A stretch of DNA of 64,000 nucleotides from Lagopus muta (GCF_023343835.1 NC_064472.1:11275469-11339468); one strand, 5' to 3'. Counted from the stretch's first letter, positions 36,701 to 51,700 are shown. The notes: a model not told the origin generated them from the sequence alone. Program-made: numbers and translations.

Positions 36701-39700
36701 TCACAGGCATGTCTCATCTTACAACCTTCATGTCATCTTGTCTTAACTGCACTCTTGATTTTCAAAAACTCCTAAAAAACTGACTATGCTCTTGTTAGCA
36801 CAGACTGGGGCAGAGCTGGCAGTAACTGCCTATGAGAAAGTGCCAACTCTACAACTGACAGAATCATCAGTGAAGAGTCACTGAATAAGGCACTGTCATC
36901 CTCACTCAGCAAAGATTTACCATGTTTAAGTCATCTGTACAAAAAAGCTGTACACGTAACACTGTCTGAAAATATCCACATTAGCTATATCGTATGCTGG
37001 TACTCCTTCTCATTAAACAAAATTAAAATTAGATTGACAACTTTCGAAGTATTTCATACTCAGAACACTAGAAACAGAAAACATACATCAAATTATTTTG
37101 GGAAGTAAGATTTAATTTAATTAATGCCATAAATTTCTGAAATTAAAACATTACTGTATGTTTTAAGCTCATGCAATAATGATTCTGCATAGAATTACAG
37201 AATATCCTGAGTTGGAAGGGACCGTGTGGATCACTGAGTCCAACTCCTGGCTCCACACAGCACCACCTGAATCCAAACCCAGTGTCAGAGCACTCTGCAA
37301 AAGCTCTGTGAGCTGCAGCAGCTCAGTGCCGTGCCCGCTGCCCTGGGCAGGCTGTTCCATGCCCACCGCCCTCTGGTGCAGAGCCTTTCCCCACCCCCGG
37401 CCCTCCCCTGGCGCAGCTCCATGCCGTTCCCTCGGCCCTGTCGCTGTCACACAGAGCAGAGCTCAGCGCTGCCCTCCGCTCCATAAGGAGCTGCTGTCGC
37501 CATCAGGCCTCCCCTCGGCTTACCCAGAGCCCTCAGCTCTCACATCTTGCCCTCCAGAGCCTCACCATCTTCATAACACTCCCCTAGACACTTTCTAATT
37601 GTTTTATATAGGTTTTATATCATGATTCATCCTAATTTATCAAACATGAATTTTATAATCCTATTTCAAAACTCTTCAGTCAAATACAGAAATCACATCC
37701 ACAGCTGGACACACACACACAAAAAAAGAACACTCAAATTCTGCAACAGAAATTAATTCATAAAATTTTGTTTTTTATAAAATTTTCCCAGTTTACTTTA
37801 ATTATTTTCAATAAGCATTTACTTCTAAAATAAGTTCAATCCTCTTTAAAAATTTTATAGCAGAAATAATGGAAACTTCTTGCAACCTTATTTGCAGTGT
37901 CAAAGAATTAAGTCTTCTTTTAAAGCATATTCACTTTCCATTGAAGAAAATGGTTCCAAAAAATAGTTCATTAGTGCTTAAACCAAGCCACATCATGGAC
38001 GATCAATGCTGTAAACCCAGAAGAAAATTTCTCACTTAAGTGTAGTATCTGAGGGTAACACACAAGGATGAAATACAAACAAATCAATTCTGAGAGCAGG
38101 AAAATCTTCTGCTACCACACTATCCATTTGGTTTCAAGAAGTGTTTGGCTTTTACAAAGAAATCAACAGGACTAACTTCATGTCATTCAATAATGCATTG
38201 CTGATGAGAAAAAACTGTTCCAGGCTACTCACCCTTTATTAACTGGTCATAGAATTGAGGCTCAATTGCACCAACAGCCATGAACTTTCCGTCAGAGGTC
38301 TTGTAGGTTTCATAAAATGGTGCACCACTGTCTAGTAGGTTCTCACCTCGCGGTCTATTCCAGAGTCCCAAATTTTGTGATTTCCACAGAAAAGAACTTA
38401 TGTATGCTATTCCTTCTACCTTAAAGATGCACAGAAAAACAAAACAACAGCTTCAGTAAATCTTTAGCAATTTTATATCCACTAAGAGAGAACAATAAGT
38501 AATTTTCGTTGAAAGAATAAACTTCTTGCCTCTGTAGAACACTGCATACCATCAAGCGTTCTACCTCTAGAAATCAAGATACCTATACCAGTAAGCATCA
38601 ATCCTTTAAGTATCAGTTTTTCTGTATTTTTATCTTCATGCATATATATTTATGCATATAAAACCATACAAAATATATAAAAACATACAATTCTGAACAC
38701 TGTATTTTCTTGAATGTACTGACTATACTGCTATTTTTACAACTAAAAGGAAATTGAAGGTTAAAATTTTACTACAACATGTAAACCGAAAAGCTCATCT
38801 GGATCCCTAAGTTAAAAAATACATTCTCCCACTCTTGTCACCGAGAAGTACAGCCACATACCAGGGTAACCTTTGAATAGGCAAGTGTCTCATGAATATA
38901 GCACTAAAAACATGGCTAATTCTGTTTCAGATTTCTCCTCAAAATTTTGGTTGTGCAAAGCACAACTAGTTGAAAATTCAAGTTGTTCGGCTTTTATGTA
39001 ATTACTTGTTCCCGTCTTTCCAAGCAAACCATACTCTACAGTTTCGCTCACCAACAGGGTCTAATTTCTTCTGAGTGCACTAGAAAAATTGTAAGAGAAG
39101 ATATGACAGTAATAGGACATGACCAGAAACATTCCAATGGAAAAGTGAAAAACCTGAGCTGTGTAATTATCTAGTCAACACTCATATCTCTGTAGTAATA
39201 CTAGGAGCTTGAAAGGCAAAATAGCATTAATTTTGTTTTATTACAGGTTGGTAATTTTGTAAGATGTAATTTTATTTTTTTGTAAGATGTTCTCACCAGT
39301 ATTCTATGTATATTTGTTACACATTATATATAATATGTAATATATATGTATGTAATGTATAATACATATCTAATATATGTATATAATAAACAATAAGCAT
39401 GTAATAATGCATAATGTACATACATCTGTTATATGAGCATTATATGTGACTGTAAAGAGAAATGCTGTATAGTCTCAAAACATAGAAATGTCAACGGGAT
39501 TGATACAAGATCCCTCAAGCTGTGTGCTAATAAGGATTGTGTAAACATCATGATTAAAATTAGATGACGTCCTATTTTCACAGTGTATGCATCACAATAA
39601 AAAGCTACTAATTTTTCATTTATATTAATTTCTACCATTTAAAACAAGAATTTAAAGTATGAAAATCTTTGAAATATGCAGTCATGAAGGCATTTCCATT

Positions 39701-42700
39701 TAATACGTACTGCTTGACCTCTTTCTCAATTTCCTGCCACTTAAATCTTGCACTGCTCATTTTAACAAAGAATTACACAAAAAACACTGCAAGTAAGGGC
39801 TAATTCCAGACTAAGCTCTAACTACAAGTTAGATTTTGATTCCAAAAATTTGTCAGAACTACTGACGATATCTATCCAATGTATTATCTGCCCTGGGGAC
39901 ACAAAAAATAGCACTACTATTTTGGTCTGATACATGGATTTCAAAATACCCCTACCTGGGTCACTGGGCAGCCAGCTTCTTCATTAAGTCGGCTGCACTT
40001 CAGACCAAAGTGTCTCGTATCCTCAACAAATCTACAAAGGCATGCTCAAATTACACCACATACATACATTAATGTGGTCACTTTCTTTTAAAACATGAAA
40101 AGGACAACATGGCAAGACTTCACTTTAGCCTAACCATACAGTGATTATCATAATCATTAGGCATTTCATTTAACGATATCCTAATGCTAAGAGCATTAAC
40201 AGCTTCTGAAGGAGGGATGAGAATCCAGAGGCACAATTCCCCTGGATGACCTCTGTTAGTTCCATGAGTCCTCTGTTCCCTCGGCAGAATGAAACAGTTC
40301 AAACAAAACTGAGAATAAACCCACACCAATCTAACTTCTATCCTCGTGACTGAGGAGCTCTTCTAGGATGTGGGAGTTTTACTTTTGAACATCTCCAGGA
40401 TGAGAGAGACCTGGGACTCCAGCCTTCTGTCAGACAGCTAAATGCTCTTGCCATGGGACTATTATGCAAGTGATCATTATCACCATCTTTTCCTGTGGCT
40501 GTCTTTCCACAGGCAGTGAGTCATGCTTGATCAGCTGCCTACCAACAGCTGTAGACTCTCTGTCTAAATTTCAAGTGAATCCAAAGTGTTGTCCTAACTC
40601 ACAAGTGTGGGAGTGCAGAAGCATCACTGTGCCTATCATACTGATTCGTGGCATCCACCCTACATCCTACTCAGCATGTGGGAACTATCGTGCCCACTGT
40701 ACTGAAACCTATGATCCTCATTGACTCTAGTAGAGTCAATGAGAAGAGACAATACATGAAGCTGTCCAGACCAGTTACTTAATTCGTCTGAGGTAAGCAT
40801 CTGACATATGTTCCTACAACCAAAAAATATCCCACATTTCATTCCCAATGAGCCAGAGATCTTATAAGGACATTAGTGGACTTGCACTGACTAGACTCAC
40901 ATAATTTTTTTTAGTAACTTAAAATATTTTATTTTTTAGGATCTTATACAAATACTTTCACATTTTTAGTAACTTAAAGTTCCTCTCTTATCAGGAAAGG
41001 CAGAGCAACCTACATCTGTTCAGCTTTGAGAAAAGAGGAGATCTTATCAATGTTTATAAATATCTTAAATGTGGGAGTCAAAGGTACATGCGTAACCTCT
41101 TCTCAGCAGTCTGTGGGGACAGGACAAGGCTCCATCTGGAGTACTGCATCCAGGTCTGGAGCCCCCAGTACAAGAAAGACAAGGAGCTGTTGGAGAGGGT
41201 CCAGAGGAGAGCCACAAAAATGATCAGGGGACTGGAGCACCTCCCCTATGAAGACAGGCTGAGGGAGCTGGGCTTGTTCAGTCTGGAGAAAAGAGGCTGC
41301 GGGGTGACCTCATTGCAGCCTTTCAGTATCTAAAGGGAGCCTACAAACAGGAGGGGAATCAACTCTTTGAAAGGGTAGATAACAGCAGGACAAGGGGAAA
41401 TGGTTTTAAGTTGAGGGAGGAAAGATTGAGGTTGGAAGTCAGAGGGAAGTTCTTTACAGAGAGAGTGGTGAGGTGCTGGAACAGGCTGCCCAGAGAGGCT
41501 GTGGATGCCCCGTCCCTGGAGGTGTTCAAGGCCAGGTTGGATGGGGCCCTGGGCAGCCTGGTGTAGTATTAAATGTGGAGGTTGGTGGCCCTGCATGTGG
41601 CCGGGGGGGTTGGAGATTCATGATCCTTGAGGTCTCTCCAGTCCTGGCCATGGGATTTTTTTTTTTATGGGATTCTGTGATTCTGTAACAGCTGAAAACT
41701 AGAGCATAGGAAATTCTGCAGCAATATGTGAAGGAACTTCTTCACAGTAGGGATGGCAGAGCACTGGAATTGGCTACCTAGGAGGGTTGTGGATTCTCCT
41801 TCTCTCGAGATACTCAATACCCACCTAGACGCCTACCTGTGCAGCCTGCTATAGGAAGCATGCTTTGCAAGGGGGTTGGATTCAATAATCTCTAAAGGTC
41901 CCTTCCAGCCCCTACAACTCTGTGTTTCTGTGAGTAGTGAAGATGAATTAATACTTCAAATAGTTGAGCTAAATTATCTCTTAAGGTCCCTTCCAATTGA
42001 ACCATTCTATGGTTCAAACTACAAGAAGTGTTTTAAGTATTCGAAGACTTGCCATATGTTTTCAAAGATGCAAATCTTCTCAATTTTCCTTTGTAGGCCA
42101 CGTTTTTTACACTTATAATAATTTCTGTTATGTTCATTAGATCTCCTTTAATGGGACCTTTTTTTTCTGAAGGACAATGTCCAGTGTCAGAAAAAGTATT
42201 TTTCTGAGGCTTTAGAAATACTGACCAGATTGGAAGAATCACTTAAGAAACCTTGCCGGCTCTATTTCCTGTTTATACATCCCAATACAGTGTGTATGTG
42301 TTTTACAACAATATTACATTGTTGACTCATGTTCAGCTTGTGACTACTATAAACCTCCAGGATGATACTTCAGACTATTGTTCTCATATCACATTTGTGC
42401 AACTAATTGTTTCTGTTTCAGAAAATTACAGAGCAAAGGTCTCAATGAATTTCAGCCAATTCTTTTCAGGTCATCTCTCTGATTTGTAAAGGTCAGTTTC
42501 AATTCTAATCCTGTCATCCAACATGCTTGCAGCTCTTCCCACATCCACATCCTCTGTGAATTTACTAAACCCAATCCTTTGCCCATCATTCACCTGAATG
42601 CAAAAAACACTTTAAAAATAATTAGAAAAAGAACAAGCCCACACACAAATTCAGAGAGGAGGAAAGTGAAAGAGAGAAGAGAGGAGAGGTGAGGAGGGGG

Positions 42701-45700
42701 GGAGACAGCACACTTGAAAGGTTTCAAGAATAAATGTGAACATATATTAATTCTGTATGTGTAAATGGGTGGCCCTGTACTGGGGTTGGAGCTTGATGAT
42801 CCTCGAGCTCACTTCCAACCCAAGCCATCCTATGATTCTGTGATTAAAAATTCTGCAATATTAATTATTAAGCAACAAAAGAATTATCCTTTATTTTACA
42901 GCACATTAATGCAAAGCGTTTGAAATTAATTTCTTGGCAATGATCCATGGCTGCGTAATTTTTCTAGGGAACAGTGCTTCTCATAAGACATGATCCACCT
43001 CTAATTGACAAGCAGTTTTGTCTAGGACAAAACTAATGCAAATATTGTATTAGGATCATTATTTTTGCTGTAATGTATTGTTTATTGCATACCCTATTTC
43101 TAAATATCAAATTTATTCACCAAATGTACACAGCTAACAGTTTTTGAAGAAGTTAGACTGGCAGAAGAAAAATAGGGAAAGGCACTGGAGAAGAGCTTCA
43201 GTATGTCTGCCATGTTGAAAGGATGTCATGGTAACAGTGACCTGTGAAATCTGCCTACAGGTAGAAAAAATAGCTGTTTTATGAGGTTATTTACTTTCCC
43301 ACTCCAAGTTCTCAATTTTAAAGTTAGCCAGTAGCTCCAACTTCCTCCTTTTAAGAGATTTAGAGTGGGGAAAAAATAAAAAAAAAAGTCCTGAAAAACA
43401 AATTCAACCACATTTCCACCCCTTTCCCAAGACAAGACTTACCATACTTGCATCAACAACCTGCCCTTTGCCAGATATGGTACGTTCATAAAGGGCTATA
43501 ATAATGCCCAGTGCACATAACACACCTCCACCAGCAAAATCAGCTAGAAGATTTAAAGGTGCATATGGATTTTCACCTTTTCTACCCAGCTTTGACAGCA
43601 CACCTGAAAGCAGAGTAAACAAAGCAAACATACGCATTAACACTGATGTTTGTAAGTCAAGTTTCATTCTTTTCAATTTATGCAGGCAAAATCAGGCCAA
43701 AGCAAACTTCTCTCAATGGCTTTCTGATTCACCTCCTGCCACATTTTAGCAAATAGTTACTCTGTCATTCACAAAGTAACAGCATACCTGAAATCACATC
43801 AATAAAGACGTATCTAAATATAAATTAATAAAGAAGTTAGAATTTCGTAGAAAAATCACTGATCATTTGGCTACATAAGTACATTTCACAGAAAATTAAC
43901 TTCTGTACAATAGTTCCATATTAATACTTCTGCATGGATAGAACTCCCATTAAAAATTCAGTAGGGGTTACGAACATTCCTCAGAGCAACAACGGTGAAT
44001 TTTCCTCGTTTGAAGTTTTTAAAGTAAAAATGCAGATTTACAATCTTCAGTGCACATAACCTACAAATTAACAGTACTAACGAAGGATTTCACGCTGACA
44101 TCCTCAATTCTATCCTCTCACTTGAACCATCCTTGAAAAACAGGCTGTGTATCAGAGGAATGGATGAATGACATACAAAGGTAACCTCTGATTGCATGCA
44201 ACAGACACTAGGAGCCTATGTTTATGCCAGAAACTATGCAGAAGATGAAAGAGGACAGAGTAAAGGGTAGCTAAATTTACCTCAGTCACAGCTCTGAATC
44301 TGTCAGCATTTTTCTGAACAGCCTTCTTACTGTCACTTCATTCTTAGCTTCCTTTGGGTAAATAAAACTATGCATATGGTCATGTCTGTCCTAAGCCTTT
44401 AACCTAAGCCTGAGACTCACAATATACATCGTCAAAATCTCCTGAAAACTGCGTGATTCTGAGGCACTATTTAGTTAGCTAATGCTCCAACTCACTTCCT
44501 GAGTACAGACAACACAGTGCACTGTACAAATAATTCTGCAAAGCTTGTAATGCAAATGTAAAGCCACATCACCAACTGAAATCTATTTTAACAATCTTAG
44601 GATTCTCATTCACCATCACATTAACATATTTATTCAAAGAAAACCAGAGTTCATCGGGAAATTACCCATAATGTAATATCTCATTTTTGAGGACAGATAT
44701 CTTTAAAATACTTTGTCTTGTTTCCTTCAAGCTGGCAGAAACCAAGAATTTTTTGGCCCAATTTCTCTCCTCTCGCATACAGTTGGAGAAGCAGCAGAAT
44801 CAGAAGTAATGAGAACAGCAGTAAATGAGGCCATGCCTGACAGCACTGAAGGTGCACTGATTGCTATCATCAGAGTTGGGTAATTTTGTTGTTTAATGCT
44901 GCATACCTGCAGAACTGTGATACTTGAAATCAGCATTCTGTCCACAACACAATACTGTAAGAAAACAGCACTACAGACAAAACCAGGTTATTTTAAAGTT
45001 CCTTTCTTCTCACTTGGTATCAATACAGACACTTAGAGAAGAAAAGCAAAACATGCTCACATAGCTTAGGCTGTTTAGTTTTCCTTTACTTTAAAGCAGA
45101 TGCTCACAAATATACACAATATTATCCACAGAACTTTGGGGATTACAATCAGATTTTCTAGGAGAAAAGCTCCTAAAGAAAGAAAGACAAAAATGCGTAA
45201 AAACGTCCATCCTTTCTATAAAGAAAAAGTCTTATTCCAATAAATAGCACAAAGGAAGGAAAAAACTGTACAGTCTAAGGAGTCATGCTGGTCAAGCTTA
45301 ACAGCTCACTGTTGCTGCCAAAAAGAACTGTCCAGTCCCAACAACATTTCATTCTTTCTCATACAAGCATTTTATGTCTGTCAGACCTCTTAATGAACTG
45401 CTTCATCTCAATTTCCTGCCAGAAAAACATCCTCTTTTTTCCTGGTTAGTTTTTGACTTGCTAAGGACCTGAGTGAGTTTCCACAGGGGTTAAGCAAGCA
45501 TCAGAGCTGACTGGAGAAATGAGCAGGGAGCAGCAGAAGGAGAAAGAAACCCTCCTTTCATTGACAGGTATGCTTTAGACCAGGTCAGTGGTCTCATCAG
45601 ACTGCATGTGAGGTTATCTGAGCTACGTGCAAAGAACTTCTCAGTGAATGCTTGAGTCTTGACTTAGGAGAAAAATAACATTTCATTCAACAGAAAATTT

Positions 45701-48700
45701 TACAGCCTACCTGATAAAGCCACGTAATTGATGTCGTGACCTGCAGACTTGGCATATTTTCCTGTCTGACCAAATCCAGTGAGTCTAGCATAGATGAGTC
45801 TGGGATTCTCATGCAGAAGGACCTCTGGACCAAGACCAAGTTTTTCCATGACACCTTAATGAGACAAAGCACAGAATCCTAATTCACATTTATGTTTAAT
45901 CATATAGATGATTCAAGGTTTACTCATAAAACAACAGAAATGAACTGCCATTTCTGAAATAACACATTCTAAATCACTGTTCATATTAAAACATTAACAG
46001 TCAGAATGTGACAAATTACCAGCAAACTGCATACATTTTGAATGCAAGCCAATTAAGTGAAAATTAAGGTTTAGGGTCATTTCTTATTCTTCTGCTTTCT
46101 GTTTTGTTTTCCAAAAGCAGGCCAAGAGCTTGCTCTGCTCTATAGTAGAAAGCCACAAAAAGCAGGCATAACTTTAAAACAATTCACCCCAGGAAAGAGT
46201 TTACTCTTATAGTTTCCACATTTAAATGATATGAAATTGCTTCCATTTTTCACTGGAATATATCACAGAATCATAGAATGGCCTGGTTTAAAAAGGACCT
46301 CTAAGATCATCTAGTTTCAACCACCATGCTACGGGCAGGGTTGCCGACCACTAGACCAGGCTCATTCTCCTCATCATATTAGTCTCTCAGTACAACACTG
46401 TATCTTTTAACTCACGAATGCAAATGGACCATGCCACTATATATTCCACAATTTATTTGCAATAATTACACAAAAGAAAATGTGTTGTTTTCTAATGTAG
46501 AGAAAAAGGAATTTTTAGAAATCAATGAAATACAGGCTTGATCAGCATGGGTTTACAGTAATCAAGCCCAAATTTTTTATCTTGAATTCTAAAATAACAG
46601 ATTTAAAAGAAGCAGATTCAAGTTGCAAATAAATACAGATCATTATTGGCTCAGTGCCTTCTGTTCAGACTATAAACCATTATCTGTACTGGGATTGCAG
46701 GCAGAGTCCGTTTGGAGAGGAGGGATTGACTCCCCATAGAATCACAGAATCATCAAGGTTGGAAAAGACCACCAAGATCATCCAGTCCAACCACACACGT
46801 ACCACCAATATTTCCCACTAAACCACGTCCTTCAGTACAACATCTAGATGTTTCATGAACACCTTCAGGGACGGTGACTAACTACCGCTCTGGTCAGCCT
46901 CTTCCAGCATCTGACCACTCTCTGAGAAGAAATTCTTCCCACTATCCAACCCGAACCTGCCATGGCCCAACTTCTGGCCACTCCCTCTAGCCCTACTGCT
47001 TGTCATGTGGAAGAAGAGGCCAAACCTCACCTCACCATAACCTCCCTTCAGGTGGCTGTAGAGAGTGATAAAGTCTACCTCGAGTTTCTTTCAGACTAAA
47101 CAATCCCAGTTCCCTCAGGCCCAGTTCCCTCTTAAGACTTGTGCTTCAGATTCTCACGAACTTCACTGCCCTCTTCTGGACACACTTCAAGGCCTCTACA
47201 ACTGTCTTGTAGTGAGAAGCCCCAAACTGAACACAATACCTGAGGTGCAGCCTCACCAGAGCTGAGTACTGGGGGACATTCATCTCCCTGCTCCTGCTGG
47301 CTACACTATTTTTGATACAAGATAGGATGCCATTGACCTTTGTGGACAGTAGGGCACACTGCTGGCTCATGTTTATTTGAACATCAGTAAGCACCCCCAG
47401 GTCCATGTCCTCCACACTGTCATCCAGACACTCCGCTCCAAGCCTGTAGCAATCTCTGGTGTTTTTGTGGCCAAAGTGCAGGACCAGGCACTTGGTCTTA
47501 TTGAATCATGTTGAAGAAAAAGAGATGGGTATTAGTTGTATGTGATTCCTGCCTCCAAGGAACTGATGTCCAACATGATGAGCAGACCATGTTCTTAGAG
47601 AAGTCTGCTGGGAGTCAAGATGTCACCAGGAAACTACCTAGCCTGGTACAGCTGTCAAGGCCATAACCCCATATGCTTTTCCATACAGGGAGAGATGAAG
47701 CAGCTATACATGGGTCAAGTGCTTCAGGGCCTTGAGACAACAGCTAAAGGAATTCAATGCATCGATCATCATCTCCTCTTTGCCTCCTGTGTTGGCTAAG
47801 GATATGGAAACAAATCAAAGGATCTGATCTTTAAATAGCTGGCTTTGTGGCCACTGCTGCTGAAGAGCTTTGGTTTTCTGGACAACAAAATGGCTTACTT
47901 GGCAATGAGTTTGTGGTCAAAAGATGGGCTACATAGGGATAGGGTCAGGAAAGCCAAGGCCTAGCTTGAACTGACCTTGTCAAGGGATGCCAAAAAGAGC
48001 AAGAAAGGCTTCTTCAGGTACCTCAGCCATAAAACGAAAGTCCACAAGGGTGTACTCCCCTAGTGAGTGACACCAGTAAGCTGGTAAAACAGCAACAAGG
48101 AGAAGGCTGAGGAAATTATTCGCTTCCATCTTCTCTGATAACTGCTTGCCACACAGCCCTCCAATGTTTGGCTAGGTAGTGGGAGATCAGGTAATACAGG
48201 GAATATCCTTCCCACTGTAAGCGAAGATCAGGTCTTTGAGCACCTGAGGAACTTGAATATCCACAAGTCTGTGGGTTCCAATGAGATGCATCCACAAGTC
48301 CTGAGGGGATGAGCTGATGTAGTCACCAAGCCACTCTCAGTGACATTTCAAAAGTCATGGCAATCAGGTGATGTCCCTGGTGACTGAACAAAAGGCAACG
48401 TCACACCCATTTTTAAAATGGGTAAAAAGGGTGACCCCAGGAACTGCCAACTTGTCAGTTTCACCTCTGTGTCAGGAAAGATCATGGAGGAGATCCTCCT
48501 GGAAGCTATGTTAAGGCACATGGAGGGCTGTGAGGTGACAGGGAAGAACCAGCATGGCTTCACCAAGGGCAAATCCCCTTTGACCAACCTTAGTGGCATT
48601 TTATGATGGTGTCACTGCATCAATGGTCAAGGAAAAAGCCACTGATATCATCTATTTGGACTTTAGTAAGCCTTTGAAAAGCTATCCCACAGCATCCTTC

Positions 48701-51700
48701 TCTCCAAATTGGAGAGAGATGGATTTGATGGGTGGACTGTTCGATGAATGAAGAACTGGCTGCAGGATTGAGTCTAGAGAGTGGTGGTCAATGGCTCCAT
48801 CTGGATGGAGATCAGTGACAAGTGGGGTCCCCAGAAGTAAGTACTGGAATCTATACTCTTTAATATCTTCTTCAATGAAGAAAAAATGGACAGTGCAGTT
48901 GAGCGCACCCTCAGCAAGTCTGCTGATGACACCAAGCTGTGTGGTGCGGGCAACACACCAGAGGGACAGAATGCCATCCAGGTAGATCTAGACAGGCTTC
49001 AGCAGTGTGCTCGGGTGAAACTCATGAGGTTCAACAAATCTTGCACCTGGGTCAGGGCAATCTTCATTACCAATAAAAGCTGGGGGATGAAAGGAGCAGT
49101 CCTCCTAAAAAGACCTAGGGTAATGATGGATGGGAAACTGTGCCCTTGAAGCCCAGAAAGCCAATTGTATCCTGGGCTGCATCAAAAGAAGTTTGGCCAG
49201 CAGGGCAAGGGAGGTGATCCTGCCCGTCTACTCTGTGCTGGTGAGGCCTCACCTGAAGTACTGCACTGGGATGTGGAGTCCTCAGTACAGGGGAGACAAA
49301 GACCTGTTGGAGTGCATCCAGACGAGGGCCACAAGAACAATCCAAGGAATGGAACACCACTTCAGCAACTACAGGCTGAAAGAGCTGGGGCTGTTCAGCC
49401 TGGAGAAGAGAGGGCTCTGAGGTGAGCCTTTCAGTATCTGAAGAGAAGCTACAAGAAAGGGACAGACTCTTTTGCAGGGTCTGTGGTGATAGAACAATGG
49501 AAACGGCTTCAATCTTGAAGAGGGTAGATTGAGGGTTGGATATAAGCAGAAAATCTTTTATAGTGAGGGTGGTGAGGCTCTGGAACAGGTTGCCCAGAAC
49601 AACCTGTGGCTGAAGCCCTGTCCCTGGAAACTTTCAAGAGAAACTGTATCACGCCCTGAGCAACCTAATTGAGCTGTGCATGTCCCTGTTCATTGCATGG
49701 GATTTGGATTAGATGACCCTTAAAGGTCCCTTCCATAAAATTCTGTGGAATTCTGTGAACTTCATCTTTATGGGCCTCAGCCCAGTGATGCAGCCTTTCC
49801 AGATCCCTCTGTAGCACCTTCCTTCCCCCAGGCAGATTGATACTTCCTCCAAGCTTGGTATCATCCACAAACTTACTGAGGGTCCACTCAATCTCCTCGT
49901 TCAGGTCATCAATAAACACATTAAACAGGACAGGTCCCAGTACTGACATAACTAATATGTCTGTTCCACTCCAGAGCCTATTATTGCAACTTGTTTCAAA
50001 TTGTTCATAGAATTATCACATCTTCAAATTCCTTCAGGCCTACTTCTCTTGTATTACTGGGGACTGAAAATATTTAATTTACGGAGAAACAGGTGATATT
50101 TGGTACCACAGTTCTACTCACACCTACTCTGAAAAGCAAGGTCCATCTAATTACCAAGAGGAAATAAAAAAAAATTTCAGTCTTCCTAAAGACAAAAGTT
50201 TTTAGGATTCATAGCTTAAAATAGGAACCGTTGTCAAGAAGGTTCACAAGAGCTTCAGGACTGGCTTGTATAAAAACTTTCAGTAGAAAGAGTTACTGAC
50301 AGAACCAAATATACTCCCTCCATAAATTCACTTATTTGACATGAAAGATACAGTATTGGCTCAGAATACACAAAGTCAAAAGCTACTTTCTGCTGAATCT
50401 CTTGCTATTGTATGAGCAAGATTTTCAGATACCAGTGAGGATGGGGTGTTTAACAACACTGAGCCACAAGATCACTGTCTGAAGGTCAAAGTACATGTAT
50501 GCTTAAAGAAACTCTCCTTCCACTTAGATCCCTTCTCATCTCATTGGTTCACATTAAATTTATGCTGGATCACACATTTACCTTTTGTAGTTTTAGGCCA
50601 TGAACCTTACTGTCTAGTTAAAGATTTGCCTGCATTTCCAGATAATCATAGAATCACAGAACCATTTGAGTTGAAAGAGATTCTTAAAGGTCACATAGCC
50701 TATCTCTCCTGCAATGAATGCGGACCTTTGCAGCTAGATCAGGGTGCTCAGAGATTGCTCCAGTCTCACCTTCAATGTCTCCAGCAATGGGGTGTCCACA
50801 GCCTGTTTGGGAAACTTGTTCCAGTGCCTCACCACCCTTACTGTGAAGAACTTCTTCTGTAAATCCCATCTAAATTTCCCTTCCTAGTTTGAAGCCATTT
50901 CCTCGTCCTATCACAATAGACCCTGCTGAAGTCTCTGTCCTTGTCTTTCTTACAGCCGTTATTTACATACTGTAAGGCTGCTACCAGGACACCTCAGAGC
51001 CGTCTCTCCCCCTGGATGAACAGCCCCATCTCCCTCATTCTGTCCTTGTAGGGAAGAAGTTCCATCCCTCGGAACTAGAAATCCTTGAAGTTAAAAACAT
51101 GATTTATGAATGAATAAAGCATCTCACACACAACTGCTGCCTGCAGAGGAATCACAAGCTCCAGGACTACCTACTAAGGTAACCTCGCAAGTGTAAGCAG
51201 GGCCGACAGACTCCGCGGGACCGCAACCCACGCTCACACACGCCTTGTCAGACGTACGGCCGGTGCCCAGCACCACATGCTCAGCCTGCCCCAGGCAGTG
51301 TGGGGCACGGCCTGGCACAGCACGGTTTCTCCCTTTGGTGCAGCTGGTCGGATGGATTCCACAAATCCCCGTCTGTCCTACCCGGCCGAGGGAAATAAAC
51401 TCCCAGAAGCTGTTTTCCCTTCCCATTCCCCCTACATCAAAAGGGCCACAAACTGAGGGATCCCCTTCAGCACCGCACGCGCCCTCTCCCTCTCGCGGAG
51501 CCGCCGCCGTGGAGCCGCCCCGAGCGCAGCTCTCCGCAGCGCAGCCCCAATTCCTAAACCGGGGCTCCGCCGCCGCCTCACCGTGGCGAAAGGGCTCGAT
51601 CAGCACGTCCGCCCCGCCGCACAGCCGCCTCAGAGCCGCCGCGCCCGGGGGCCGCTTGAGGTCGAGCGCCAAGGAGCGCTTGCCGCGGCCCTGCACGTCG

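Larger units (their letters stand above)
30752..38232 (-). other. AMACR: AMACR intron 4
   Basis: The largest AMACR intron, about 7.5 kb, AT-rich. It holds CR1 fragments near 33.9, 35.4-35.7 and 37.2-37.6 kb. No other gene, RNA or repeat is recognised. Confidence 0.85.
38420..43442 (-). other. AMACR: AMACR intron 3
   Basis: About 5 kb. It contains an AT-rich tract (39305-39390), a 27-bp perfect palindrome (40717-40743), nested plus-strand CR1 copies (41.0-42.0 kb), a polypurine tract (about 42651-42707) and a CR1 tail (42.77-42.84 kb). Confidence 0.85.
45855..51581 (-). other. AMACR: AMACR intron 1, CR1-rich
   Basis: About 5.7 kb, of which two-thirds is CR1 sequence in both orientations (46.26-46.37, 46.74-49.96 and 50.64-51.08 kb). 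The remaining unique DNA shows nothing recognisable. Confidence 0.85.

Noticed and set aside
39305-39390. TA-rich repeat as a CRISPR-like or structured array
   Set aside because: There are no conserved repeat-spacer units; it is a vertebrate simple repeat.
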